Assembly (NCBI GenBank): GCA_963978905.1
Contig: OZ022257.1
Location: 26,117,274-26,181,273, forward strand
Source of the DNA: Trichostrongylus colubriformis
Taxonomy: Eukaryota; Nematoda; Chromadorea; Rhabditida; Trichostrongylidae
Direction of reading: 5' to 3'
DNA length: 64,000 bases
Positions 20,601 through 30,392 of this stretch are shown here, in pieces. Position 1 is the first letter of the stretch, and each line of letters starts with the position of its first letter. The notes below the pieces were generated by a model. It ran no database searches, was not told the DNA's origin, and worked only from the letters and a program-made list of their open reading frames with translations. Position numbers and translations under genes: made by a program.

Positions 20601-23011
20601 AAAGAGGTAATTTCGAGATTTAATTTATTTTTGTGATCTATATAGCTGTTGCTAAATGCTGTTGGAATTGTATCGTGTATCGATCGATTTGACCGTTTTA
20701 CGGGCATATTTACCGTTGCCAGGGCTTTTGCCGCACCCTGTAGATTCCATGCACAGGTAATCTACGTAGAATGCATGCAGATATGCTGGGGTGAAGTGAG
20801 TGGAAGAATATCGAAGTGAAGGTTGCAGTGAAAGCGTGGAAGAATTCTCTTGCGAAACTGACACCTATGGAAAGAGATTGACGTCTCATCGAACCTGTAT
20901 AAATACCTCTTACGTGACAGATCACAAAGTAATACATGAAAAAGGGAGTGAAATATTTCGTCAAATGCATGTGTGAGAGGTCTGCCCCATGTGTTATTAC
21001 CTTAGAGGCGACTGAGATGTTAATTCACCTTTAACGTATTAATTAGCTCACAAAGAGAATATTTTCAGGCACAATGAGTGGCGCAGTCATGGATCATTGA
21101 TTAAACTTAAGAATTTGGTTTGTATCCGTAAAGTGTTCCGCAAACTATGAGTGTTTTTAATTATACACTTCCCCTTTTTTCGTTTTACATGTGCACTACT
21201 TCATGCATTCATGCATCTTGAAGATCAAAACTCAATGTCACCATCAAATAGGATCACAACACAGGCAGGGTTAGAAGTTGCGAGGTGGGGTGCTAAGTGA
21301 CCTACAGTAGTCCTGTAATCACCTTTACCTTACACTATACTCACTGTATCTGACCAAAGGTGCACACCCGTCCGAATCCAAAAGCAGACTATTCGGTCTA
21401 GTTTCGGTTCTACTCTTCTTCAGAATATGAAGAAAGCAAAAAAAACTAAGATCCACGCTTCTAAACGTTCCGCAGACAATGGACCTCATAGGATTGGATT
21501 AATCATTTATTACGGTTAAGCCTCAACTTTCACGGATGTCCTGCCAAGACTGGAAAATATCTTGCCCTTCTTTTCCCCACTCTAATTTCCCTGAGCGCCG
21601 GCAGATCTGCGCACGGCCTCCAATGTATTAGGTTGTCCCAAAAGTTTTGTAGGGTTTTTTCGATCATCACTTCTTATTATTTTTTCTTCCAACAAACAAC
21701 AATCAGGCAACAACGTATTCACCATTTTTATCGACAACACTCTGCCTTCTCATAGGTAAATCGGTGATTCCCTCCTCCCAGAACTCTGGCTTCTGAGAGT
21801 CGAAAAAGTCAGCGGTCGCCTTTGCAAGCATGTCATAATCAGCGAATTTTCTCTTGGCCAGGAAGGATTTAAGAGGATGGGTAAGGTGATAGTCAGAAGA
21901 GGCAATGTCTGGGGATATAGCGGTTGGGGTAGGACATTCCAGCCGGGCTCCTGTAGCTTGAACTGAGTACACTTCGCGACGTATGGATGGGCGCTGTCAT
22001 GAGGGAGGGTGACCGCGGACCTTCTCAGGCGCTTTTCTCGAATAGCGACGGCGATCTGCTGGAGCTGGTGGGTGTATACGGAAGTGGGTACTGTCTCGCC
22101 TCGTGCCAGCACCTCTTGGAAAAGCATTCCTTCCGCATCCAGAAGCAGCAGAGTAGAATCTTCTCCGGATGGAGGTCGGACATGGGCTGCGTTGCCGGCT
22201 CGGCATCAAGTAGCAGCCACAAGGCGCGGGGTGCATTGGTATCGTACATGTCCCAGCTTTCATCGCCCGTAGCCAGATAGACGAGAAAGTCGTTGCGATG
22301 CGGGCGGAGCAGCAAGATTAACAGATGCTCGCTCACACGGGCACTTTCGTGAGTATCCGTCAGGGCATGAGGTCCATCGCGACAGCACCTTCCGGTAGCC
22401 GGGCCCATGGAGGGGACGATTTACGGTTATGGGTGCTCCTCCATTCCTCTCCGCCAGCTCGCACATGGTGGCTCCAGGATCGGCGCGAAGGGCGGAGAGC
22501 AGCGTCTCGTCGTCGAATGCATGTGGGCGTCCCGTGCGTGGCTTGTTTTCCATGTCAATCTCGCCGTTACTGAAGCTGATGAGCGGGCAGCGCACGGACT
22601 CCTAGCTCACACGTCCCTCGTTCAATGCAGCGCTGATGGAGTCGCAAGCTTCCGTCGCTTTGGTGCCGCAAGACCACTCATAGTAGATGACACCGCGTGT
22701 TGGGTGGGTATAGACTACGGGCACTGTAGCTCTCTCCACGGAATCTGACGGATCAATATATATTTTACTAGAAAGCTTAGAGAACGTTCTACCGTATTCC
22801 TGAACCGCCTAGACCTACCACGAAGTAAGCGAGAGTTATCCTTTTTTTTTGGAAAAATCCTACAAGACTTTTGGGACAACCTAATAGTTAATATTCTGAC
22901 ATGTAAGGCCGCGTTCATACTTTGCGATTTTGCGATTCTACGATTTTCCTCAGCCCATCTTTAGGTGTATGTATGTATGTATGTATGTATGTATGTATGT
23001 ATGTATGTATG

Positions 23012-23042
<31 letters not shown>

Positions 23043-23983
23043 TGTATGTAATGTATGTAATGTATGTAATGTATGTATGTATGTATGTATTAGGTTGTAA
23101 GTAAAGTTCTGGCCGCTTTTTCGCGTCACAAGATTAATTCAAATATTAGAGCGCGTCAACATGAATCAGCTGACATATTGTGCTCCTTATATAGACAAAA
23201 AGTTGCTCTTTCTAAATATATCTTTTATTTGGAATGCCACGAGGTTTTCGAATTATTAGGGAAATTTTAATGTACTGCGAAAATGGCACTTTTAAGATGA
23301 CTTCTTCACGAGTTCTTGTTCAGCCGAGTCCCGGCGAAGGTGACCACAAATGTGAATACTGCAAGAGGAGGGGGTGAAGCATTGGATGGAACACTTTGTC
23401 TCTGGTGTCAGAAGTGCAGAAATGAGAACGAGCTGCTTGGATTTTCAATTGATCAAATCGCTTTAACTAAAACGACAGAAGGCGATGAGCGTCCATATTT
23501 GCAGGAGATATCCACAAGTATTGGCCCTCAACAAAGAAACTTAGTTGACCACCTCAAGTAGCCTTGATTTGGAAAAATCCAAAAAATGGGTGCCGCGTGA
23601 CCCCTTACGGCACTTGTGCGCAAGCACATTTTCCACAAATCCTCTTCCAGTGGTTGAGGCAGTTGTAGGCTGGAGTCCTTACTCGTTCATTATATTCACC
23701 AGATCTAGCGCTAACTATGTCCCACTTCCCATAATATCTGGACAGCTCCTTCAGGAGCAGTGTGTTCAGATAGAGTGGCAAATTGAAGACGAAATTTTTT
23801 CATTTCGTGCAATATAAATCATCAACCTTTCAAAAAATTGAGATATGTGGGTATGCATAATGTTGCCGAGAGTGTAGCGAATCGAATGGTGCTCACACTG
23901 TAAGAAAAGATGCACTCTGAGCCGAGTTATGATCTCCTGAAGTTGAAATTTCAAAAACCGGCCAAAACTTTCCTTACAACCTA

Positions 23984-24014
<31 letters not shown>

Positions 24015-27000
24015 TGTATGTATGTATGTATGTATGTATGGATGTATGTATGTATGTATGTATGTATGTATGTATGTATGTATGTATGTATGTATGTATG
24101 TATGTATGTATGTATGTATGTATGTATGTATGTATGTATGTATGTATGTATGTATGTATGTATGTATGTATGTATGTATGTATGTATGTATGTATGTATG
24201 TATGTATGTATGTATGTATGTATGTATGTATGTATGTATGTATGTATGTATGTATGTATGTATGTATGTATGTATGTATGTATGTATGTATGTATGTATG
24301 TATGTATGTATGTATGTATGTATGTATGTATGTATGTATGTATGTATGTATGTATGTATGTATGTATGTATGTATGTATGTATGTATGTATGTATGTATG
24401 TATGTATGTATGTATGTATGTATATATATATATGTATGTATGTATGTATGACGAGCAAAATCGCGGAATCGCAAAATCGCAAAATCGCAAAGTATGAACG
24501 CGGCCTAAGTCGCCTCGTGTTTCGAGATCCTTAACCAATTACAATGTATGATAAAGAGGTACTTCGCGAAAACCACATAGAAACAATCCCACGAAACTCA
24601 TGGAGGTGTGACGATCTAATACAGGGTTTGCGTAGCCATGAGACGCAGGAAGCACAATTTTTAACGTTCGAACAGCTTGCTTCACGTTGTTCTTCACTGC
24701 CAAGCCGCTTAGCACTTCGATTTTATTTTCGCGGCAATAAAAGGATAAACGGTAAAGCATGAGATGGAGGATGAAATTTTTGACGCTAATGAATCCCTTC
24801 TGTGAGCCTCTCCGCGCATTCTAGTTGCATTCGTAGTGGCAGCTGAATGCGATATGGCCTACACAATGACTTGCGGGGGGAGACGGTCGTTTGGCGCGGC
24901 CCCTTGGAGCTAATTTGCTAATGGGGCACTGCCAAAGCTCCTCCCCTAAAAAGGCTTAGGTAAATCTGGGAGAGTCCAGACGGCCCATGCGCCCCATTGG
25001 CAAATTAGCTGCAAGGGCCGCGCCAAACACCATACACCCACTTGCGGGGCCATCCGATGTACGAGTCAGTGCTTTTATACTCCTAGACAAGTCATCTTCC
25101 CCAAAGAATGGGAGGCTTGATCGGCTTGGGCGGACACTAAAGCGGGATTTGATCACACATCATAAGATTGGGAGCGCGCGCCAATTGTCACTACATCAAC
25201 TCCACCCTTGGGGGCGAGTATTCACGTAAAACTATCGCGAACATGCCTCTCAAGATAGTATGCAGATGCAGATAAAGGGACCATTTCTCATGAAAGATAA
25301 TTCGACTACCAGCAAAAAAAGATTGCCAAAACTGCTTACTTTTGGACCTTCCACAGAGTACATCACACACTTCTTACCCTCACAGCAAACAGCAAACACA
25401 TCCGAATCTGAAGATTGACTTGTTGCATTCCAAACAAAGCAGCTCCAACAAGGCTGCGAAAAAGAGACACCATATAAAAAAATCACCTTTATTAATAGCA
25501 ATAGCACTACACGGTCCTGCTTCGGGCTTCCACTGTTCCTGTGCAGAACCATCACCACACAGCCACTTTATCACTGTACCATCATGAGAACACGACAACA
25601 CCTCACGGCCGACGCCAATAATGGCTATGTCCGTGACCGCTACACTGTACAAACTTGTTGAAAGACACAAAAGGCTACGCTAGTTACTGCTTACCCATAA
25701 CGTGGCCCTTCATGGTTCGTGGACAAAGACCACTTTCCACCGACCACACCTTGACGCTCATATCCATACCAGCCGAAAGAACTACCAGTCCATTTGGGAA
25801 AAACCTACACTTGTAGACATCCATGATATGACCTTTCAGATCACGCTAAAGAAAATACTCCTCAAGACAGTATATGGGAAGAATCAAACTTTCAGTAGTC
25901 CTGCTATATATAACCCGCTGAGTATGCTGTCGGCCCGAGTTCGTGTACCCGATCGTCGCTTGTCACAAATTCATAACTCGTTGACATTAGGATGCTGAAC
26001 TTTACAAGCTATGTGAGGTACGAAAAATCGCCACACATCATCAGGCACGGGGACATACCAGTGGTAGACCAGAACTTCCAACAACTGATACGGTAGGTTA
26101 AGAGCGTCGAAGGTAAAACAATCCATACTGATGCGCTTTCGGGTTAACGGCAGTTTTTCACGCATGATTGTTGTGTAGGATAGCACGAAGACATCGACTA
26201 GATGATCGAAAATAACAGCAACTGATAAGATAGCAATCCCCACAAAACCGCTGTCTCCTTCAGACTGACAGCAACATTAAAACTCATAGGTATTGTGAAG
26301 GTGGGCAGGGAAGACTATGATTGGATAATTCAAAACTTTATTTATTTATTTATTTATATACACCATAAACAAATAAATTTCCAATTTGGATCACTCACTA
26401 TCAATGTCCCCGTCCCACTCCGCAAAACACCTGTGAGTATGAACGCTCCGGGACCAATGCAAAGAGCGAAACGGATTTGACGACTCCAGCCTGTTTACGC
26501 TCCATATCGAATCTTATTAACCGCTAGAAATGTGGATCATTCACCATCAATGTCCCCGCACAACAGTTATGAGGGTTAGCGTTCTTGAATCAATGCGAAA
26601 GGCGAAACGGATTTGGCGACATTTGCCTTCCGAGGCTCCTCATCATCCCTTATCAGCTGCTATCACTTTCGGCCCACCACCGCTGAGGTTCCCTTGGCAC
26701 CCCCTATATCACTTGAAAAATTCAGCGTCCGAGCTTTGCTGCGACGTGAGTTATGGATTTCGTAAGAGACAGACGGACACACGGACAAACACACATATGT
26801 ATAGATACATGTACTAGGCGAATTATATATAGTAGGATAAATACATAATTTAAGAGTTCATATCTTGATAGTAATATAAAGATAAAGGACGTCGCTACAA
26901 CACATCGACTGAGGTCTGATCACACTCTACTATCCAAAGGCTACTATCCGATATCTACTATCCAAAGGCTTCAGCTGCTAAACACTACGCGCTCTTTACA

Positions 27001-29032
27001 GCTTGGTCCGAAAGCGCGCTTTTCGCCCCAGATGTACTTCTCAGACCCACAGCTCCCATGTCAATGACTCCTTCAAGGGAATTCTCAACAACCACACTGT
27101 CCCTATCACTCTTTAAGACCGTTTTTTCTCATTTTTTGCGAAGCCGATCTCTGCCAATAATGGGCAGGGCTTAAGGCAAAGCGCTCAACAATTAAAGACA
27201 CCAGAAGGAGGTAATTTTGGCCTACGGTAGAACAGACGTAGTGTGGACGAGTTCAAGTGGCCGCCATTGCACAAAATCCCCAATTTGACGCCGTGGCATG
27301 GTGCCAAGAGAAGATGTTTCTTTTATAAATTTGTTTTTTCCTTTTACTTTTTCCTTTATTCTTTCTTACACTGTTTGTAGATGTACTTACATGAATGCTA
27401 ATGTAGTTGGGAATGGCCGCTCCACTGCGCTGGGAGCCAGGTGCTACAACTAATGTTGGACCGCGGCCCGTCTCCTACAGCGGGAAACTCGGAAAGTCAG
27501 TGCGATGGTGCGAATGAGGCGCGAATACACACCGCAGCGATGCATTTTTGAATTCGGGTTTTTTCACCGATTATCGCTTCTAACCTTCTGCGTTCGTTAC
27601 AAAATGCTCATTTCTTTGTGTTTTTCTCTTGTTTCGGACCCCTTCCGGTTCCTTTAAACTGCAACACTTACTTGGAGTCTTGACATAGGGAATGAGTCAG
27701 ATTGAGCACCAAGCTTCCGCAACATTAAGACACCTATGCGCAGGCGGCACAGTACTCCCTTATCTGAGAAGGTGGGACTCCAGGACACCACATACAAAAG
27801 CAAAAAATGGATGGAAGAAAGGAATGCCTGGGCAGTGCTGTGTATACCTCAAGTGAACAGAGACCCATACACAATGGATAAAACAAACAATTAATCAGAT
27901 TATACTTTATGCATAACATGCGCCTCGGTTCTACAAAGAATTAAAAGGATAAAATTCTCTAGTGGTAATCAGTCCTATTGAGATGTGCTGCGCATACTGG
28001 TTCTACACAGAGCAGCTGGGGTGGCAAGTGGATGCAGCTTGGCTTATACAATGACTTGCAGAATCAGCCGATGCTTAATCATATGAATGGAAGGCTAAGT
28101 TCGCCTGGGGAGCGCTGATGCGGTATTTGAACCCCTCACCATGAAAGTGGGATGCGCGCCATCTGTCCCACCACCGCCCTATCGGTTCCATAATGGCCCA
28201 CAAAACAAAAAGTCAGGGATAGTCGCTAGCCTCTAATCTGGGGAAATTATGTCAAAACTGTATTGCAGTCGGCACACCTATCAGCATAGGCGAGACTATA
28301 AACAAAATTTCGATGTGAGGCTTCACGACGGCCAGCTGACGGGGAAAAGTGGATCAAACTGGGAGATGAATGTCGCTCATGCGCTCGAGGCACCCGCTGC
28401 GGTGAGCGTAGCTAAAGTCCTAAACCATCGTCTTGGCGAGGTAACAGGAAGGAAAATTCAATTATACAAATGGACGAGAGCAACCATTACTCACCAATTG
28501 CGCTCCATCTGATGCATTTGAAACCTTCAGTGAGCCGCTGGCATCAGAGGATACAATGAGGTTCCCTGAGCATGAGATATCTATCGACTGAATGGAAGTG
28601 GTGTGTAGATCACGAATTTCAGACACCGGCGACATAAAAACCGTGTGTACTCCGGGTGACTCAAAGGTTAATGAGTTCTGAACCAGAAAATTGAAACGAT
28701 TCAGGAGAACCAGGTTTAATAAAAACGACAACAAACGAAATTAGCAGAGTACCCACATGTGACTGTAGGATCGAAATTTGTATTGCACTATTGGCACATA
28801 CGAAGTCTTCACCGCATTTCTCAACGTTTGCAAATACAGAACTCTCATGATGCCTCCGAAGTCCCACGAAAAACTTTGGGTTTGACATTTCTCTTAATGC
28901 TCTTCACTAGTGTAGTAAGAGAAAATTGATAAATAAACGTCCACACTTCACTGCGCGATCCCAGTCGGGTTGAACAAGAGCAGCATTCTCCAGGACGATC
29001 CCAGTTGGTATTCGTTGCTCAACAATCTCCAT
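17522..29032 (-). CDS. PAAF1/Rpn14-like WD-repeat proteasome assembly factor (7 exons, C-terminal end not found)
   Basis: Exons 28947-29032, 28757-28892, 28495-28677, 25695-25845, 25487-25639, 25340-25407 and 17522-17635 join in frame (891 nt, 297 residues). Recognisable PAAF1 segments are TTSIQSIDISCSGNLIVSSD, CRFFPNGLVVLSAGMD, VKVWSVESG, REVLSCSHDGTVIKW and HIVYIGDDCGMVSVYDTK, each a WD blade. PAAF1 binds the Rpt ATPases of the 19S regulator and restrains or chaperones 26S assembly (family knowledge). The first exon (PDWDRAVK) resembles the start of human PAAF1. Intron 6 is about 7.7 kb and holds two complete mariner-type elements and a large MITE. The final blade exons were not recognised left of 17522. 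The open frame at 18021-18194 could be spliced in frame but is not needed for alignment. Confidence 0.82.
18021..18194 (-). CDS. Possible cassette or orphan exon
   Basis: Open frame (CSFDMLQKVQEKGLSGNGG through ILIRMYYLDAGG) between GAAG and GTAGTA splice-like sites, phase 0 at both ends, inside PAAF1-like intron 6. Human PAAF1 has no matching segment, so it may be an alternative exon, part of another gene or chance. Confidence 0.25.
18727..19215 (+). repeat. Helitron-like dispersed repeat fragment
   Basis: Begins with a degenerate 5' end (TCCATACTAGATATGAAACG) followed by a CCGTC-rich tract, then two diverged units sharing GATGGGGACAAG and GGGCATGGG stretches. Homologous to 8878-9530. No clear 3' terminus was seen. 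Confidence 0.55.
19443..20740 (+). mobile_element. DD37D (maT-like) mariner-superfamily element, full length
   Basis: 1298 bp with inverted repeats CAGGGTGCGGCAAAAG and CTTTTGCCGCACCCTG, flanked by TA on both sides (19441-19442, 20741-20742). One transposase frame fills it. Both ends and the reading frame are preserved, so the insertion is fairly recent. Confidence 0.9.
19514..20623 (+). CDS. DD37D transposase, open but catalytically mutated
   Basis: 369-residue frame; the real start may be one of the later Met residues (MPFYRMVTNKN). The N-terminal two helix-turn-helix region includes GCTAKTISKQLEIPLRTVYN and the linker SGRPKSATT. Catalytic domain: the first acidic residue (usually FTDEK) is Asn173 in FTNKC; the second (usually QQDSAPAH) is Gly269 in QQGSDPAD; the third, Asp307 in LLDYSVWS, is intact, 37 residues after position 269. 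With two of three metal ligands lost, it should not cut DNA, though it could still bind the ends. No stop or frameshift is present, which is unusual for a decaying copy. Confidence 0.88.
   Translation: MICATTYCKSSSIHSTNWPFLNMPFYRMVTNKNQGPSILDLHPAGCTAKTISKQLEIPLRTVYNNVNRYKATGTMEDKPSSGRPKSATTKEIVKIIREKIRHHPRRSERKMALEVGISARSVGRIVTGHLRRSYNIGKPHMLTKRIKKTRLERCKELLKRFSRVRHLDILFTNKCLFSTDQILNTQNDRMTARSPAEASQHGGVAQRSGHPESLMIFGAITSDGKMPLIFLEKGAKLDSETYLEGVLEKEVLPWAKFHFGNRTWTYQQGSDPADRSKVVRDWCATHLPDFISSNDWPPNSPDLNLLDYSVWSFLERKACSTQHRNLDALHATIVAAWEDLDEVYLRAVVDALPRRLSACIRAKRGNFEI
20743..21627. other. Intron sequence with a dispersed repeat, no gene
   Basis: No coding exon recognised. 21240-21370 is homologous to 52015-52165 and, inverted, to 50870-51000 (shared AAGTGACCTA and GGTGCACACC stretches). 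Confidence 0.45.
21628..22884 (-). mobile_element. mariner element, full length
   Basis: 1257 bp with inverted repeats TTAGGTTGTCCCAAAAGTTT and the complement of AAGACTTTTGGGACAACCTA, flanked by TA (21626-21627 and 22885-22886). Same family as the deleted copy at 39816-40588. Confidence 0.9.
21703..22710 (-). pseudogene. mariner transposase, frameshifted
   Basis: Minus-strand pieces: SNGEIDMENKPRTGRPHAF (linker), LATGDESWDMYD (first Asp), GETVPTSVYTHQLQQIAVAI, LPHDSAHPYVA (second Asp; HDN changed to HDS), then [20 protein letters not shown] (third Asp) to EYVVA and a stop at 21703. The frame changes at least three times. Confidence 0.8.
22965..23089. repeat. (TATG)n microsatellite, left part
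   Basis: About 125 bp of TATG/ATGT repeats with a few one-base-longer units (TATGTAA) near the right end. Continues at 23985 beyond the mariner insertion. Confidence 0.95.
23090..23984 (+). mobile_element. mariner-type element inserted in the (TATG)n array, decayed
   Basis: 895 bp with inverted repeats TTAGGTTGTAAGTAAAGTTC and the complement of AAAACTTTCCTTACAACCTA. TA of the tetranucleotide array lies on both sides (23088-23089, 23985-23986), so it landed in the microsatellite. Plus-strand remnants resemble a mariner C terminus (LYSPDLALTMSHF, then KTKFFHFVQYKSSTF), with many stops. Confidence 0.8.
23985..24449. repeat. (TATG)n microsatellite, right part
   Basis: About 465 bp, almost pure TATG apart from a GGATG variant near 24039 and a TATATATATA stretch at 24420. 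It is open in all six frames, which creates long false frames (MYVC or THYI repeats). Confidence 0.98.
24800..25222 (+). repeat. SINE-like dispersed repeat, copy a, interrupted
   Basis: Shares GTGGCAGCTGAATGCGATAT, CAATGACTTGCG, CAGTGCTTT and GATTTGATCACAC stretches with 27980-28190 and 51268-51520. The GGATTCGATC-type motif resembles a tRNA B box, so a tRNA-derived SINE is possible (inference). A 161-bp MITE is inserted. Confidence 0.5.
24879..25039. mobile_element. MITE with 10-bp target duplication (Mutator-like)
   Basis: Inner inverted repeats start GTTTGGCGCGGCCCCTTGG on the left; the right arm is its near-perfect complement over about 38 bp. ACTTGCGGGG occurs exactly on both sides (24869-24878 and 25040-25049), while other copies of the host repeat have this site once. 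A 9-11-bp duplication fits MULE-type elements (inference). Confidence 0.7.
25340..25407 (-). CDS. PAAF1-like exon 6
   Basis: Acceptor ATCTTCAG above 25407 (chosen because it restores phase), donor GTAAGC at 25334-25339. Encodes SDVFAVCCEGKKCVMYSVEG PK. Confidence 0.75.
25487..25639 (-). CDS. PAAF1-like exon 5
   Basis: Acceptor CAGTGTAG above 25639 (an earlier AG would bring a stop into frame), donor GTGATT at 25481-25486. Encodes VTDIAIIGVGREVLSCSHDG and TVIKWLCGDG. Confidence 0.85.
25695..25845 (-). CDS. PAAF1-like exon 4
   Basis: Acceptor TTCTTTAG above 25845, donor GTAAGC at 25689-25694. Encodes GHIMDVYKCRFFPNGLVVLS and the next half blade SVKVWSVESG. Confidence 0.88.
26398..26837 (-). 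mobile_element. Helitron-like element, 5' end and partial body
   Basis: Read on the minus strand it starts TCCTACTATATATAATTCGC at 26837 after an A, then a GT-rich tract, then sequence shared with 53330-53620 (GCTTTGCTGCGACG; TGATAAGG units). The 3' end is missing. Lies in PAAF1-like gene upstream sequence or intron 3. Confidence 0.6.
27196..27653. mobile_element. TTAA-flanked element E, copy 2, intact
   Basis: 458 bp between TTAA at 27192-27195 and 27654-27657. Left end AGACACCAGAAGGAGG, right end CCCCTTCCGGTTCCT, giving imperfect inverted repeats. No coding capacity. Serves as the uninterrupted reference for copy 1. Confidence 0.78.
27980..28190 (+). repeat. SINE-like dispersed repeat, copy b
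   Basis: Shares GTGGCAAGTGGATGCAGCTT, ACAATGACTTGC and GTGGGATGCGCGCC with copies a and c. Lies in PAAF1-like intron 3. Confidence 0.5.
28495..28677 (-). CDS. PAAF1-like exon 3 (first WD blade)
   Basis: Acceptor TGGTTCAG above 28677, donor GTGAGT at 28489-28494, phase 0 at both ends. Encodes TTSIQSIDISCSGNLIVSSD and SGSLKVSNASDGAQL. Confidence 0.85.
28757..28892 (-). CDS. PAAF1-like exon 2
   Basis: Acceptor CATTAAG above 28892, donor GTGGGT at 28751-28756. Encodes EMSNPKFFVGLRRHHESSVF through ISILQSH. Confidence 0.72.
28947..29032 (-). CDS. PAAF1-like exon 1
   Basis: Starts MEIVEQRIPTGIVLENAALV. The ATG is 5 bases after a strong TATTTCAG acceptor (29038-29045), so this mRNA is probably trans-spliced to a spliced leader. 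The donor GTGTGG at 28941-28946 is weak, but it gives the phase exon 2 needs. Confidence 0.72.
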
Positions 29033-29037
29033 TTTGT

Positions 29038-29045
29038 CTGAAATA
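29038..29045 (-). promoter_or_regulatory. Candidate trans-splice acceptor for the PAAF1-like mRNA
   Basis: TATTTCAG lies 5 bases upstream of the start codon on the minus strand. In nematodes such sites commonly accept a spliced leader. An upstream untranslated exon would be the alternative. Confidence 0.45.
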
Positions 29046-30362
29046 ATAAGGCACGCACTTAGTTGATCGCTTGGTTATCACGTAGGATTGAGTTAAGAGG
29101 CACTCTAGGATTTCCTACTGTTCTGCTCGGCTGTCTGCACGCAATGTTTTAAGAGGGATTCAAAGTGTGTTTTCATCAATGGTTGTTTCTATGGTCTGTT
29201 TCTAGAAGAGTGTATCGAAGGGTGTGCACCATGAGCCTGGAAGTTTTATTGAATGTCAATTACAAAATCACCATGGGTCACTTCGCATCTTGTCGCAGTA
29301 GTTGCGAGGTGACTGGATCAAATGGCTCGTACTGACGCTGACCATTACCCCAGTAGCACATTTTGTGGCTCAAGTTAGATCAGTCTTTATTGCGCTACGT
29401 ACTCGAAAAGAAATTGGAAAAAAAAATGAAAGAAATTAGAACCATCAAAATACAAATTGTAGGTCTGAAGGAAGAAAGGAAAGAGCAAAAGGGAATGAAA
29501 CTAGTAGTTGTGAGCCGACAATCCTGAAGGACGAAGAGAACCAGAGGTGGAAAAGTAAGTCAATAGTTGAGTCCATATGCAACGAAAATGAATCATATGC
29601 ATGGTGCTGTAGTAGGGCGGAGATGGGAAGGATTCGTAATCTCGGGACATCGGGACAACAAGTTTCCTGGGTGTGTGGGTGGCAATGTGTACGTCCAAAA
29701 ATGAGGAAATCGTTGACTATTGCCAAGAAAATGCTCCATTTGGCGCTTGTTTCGCACATCTGCTGTGATAGGTTTGGTAGATTTCGGGAATACAGAACGC
29801 AAGATAGTGTATACTTTCGCTATTTTCACTTCATCGCCTACCATCGACTGAAGAGAATATTCATTCAGTATGCAGAATAGAATACAGAACAGAATATTCA
29901 GTATGGATTCGGTAAAGCTTTTTCTTTGCCTACAAGATGATGTCACTCGTTTTGTGGATACTTTCACAGTTTGAATTCCTGGGGCTGACAAATGGGATAC
30001 CAGAAGTCCACCCGCACTTTTTCGCAAAAACTGTGATTTTACCAAACACTTTTATCATACAAGAAACCCCCAAATTATAACAGTAGATGTCTCAGGGACG
30101 TCTTTTTCCCTCATATGATACCAACTAACGTAGAAAAGGTCAGTTGTTTTGGACCTCGATGCGCCAAATGTGCAGATTTTTCCCTAAACTACTCCATTTC
30201 TAAATAGTCTCTATGTTTCGCAACGTTCTCTTCAACTTTCGATGAAGCTAATATGTGTTTGATGAAGCTCTTTCTGCTCTACTGGAGGGTGCTATTCGTT
30301 TTTCAATTGAGTGCTCAATACTTATGTGGTTTAGAAATGAAGTCTGGAGGCAAAGAAGTGGG

Positions 30363-30392
30363 AATGCCAAGAGTCCGAAGACTCTTGGCATT
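30363..30392. repeat. Perfect 13-bp hairpin with CGAA loop
   Basis: AATGCCAAGAGTC, loop CGAA, then its exact complement. The stem ends are flanked by GG and CC after one mismatch. Confidence 0.8.

Larger units (their letters stand above)
22907..24505. mobile_element. PIF/Harbinger-like MITE, copy B, with internal (TATG)n array
   Basis: Ends GGCCGCGTTCATACTTTGCG (left) and the complement of CGCAAAGTATGAACGCGGCC (right), flanked by TAA (22904-22906, 24506-24508). The inner ends repeat GCGATTTT several times. The centre is a TATG tetranucleotide array split by a mariner-type insertion (23090-23984). Without that insert the element would be about 700 bp. Confidence 0.8.

Noticed and set aside
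21987..22748. Plus-strand frames at 21987-22748
   Set aside because: They lie opposite the mariner transposase, whose motifs are on the minus strand.
23766..24538. Very long open frames encoding repeated THYI or MYVC units on both strands
   Set aside because: They are the translation of the (TATG)n array, which has no stop in any frame.
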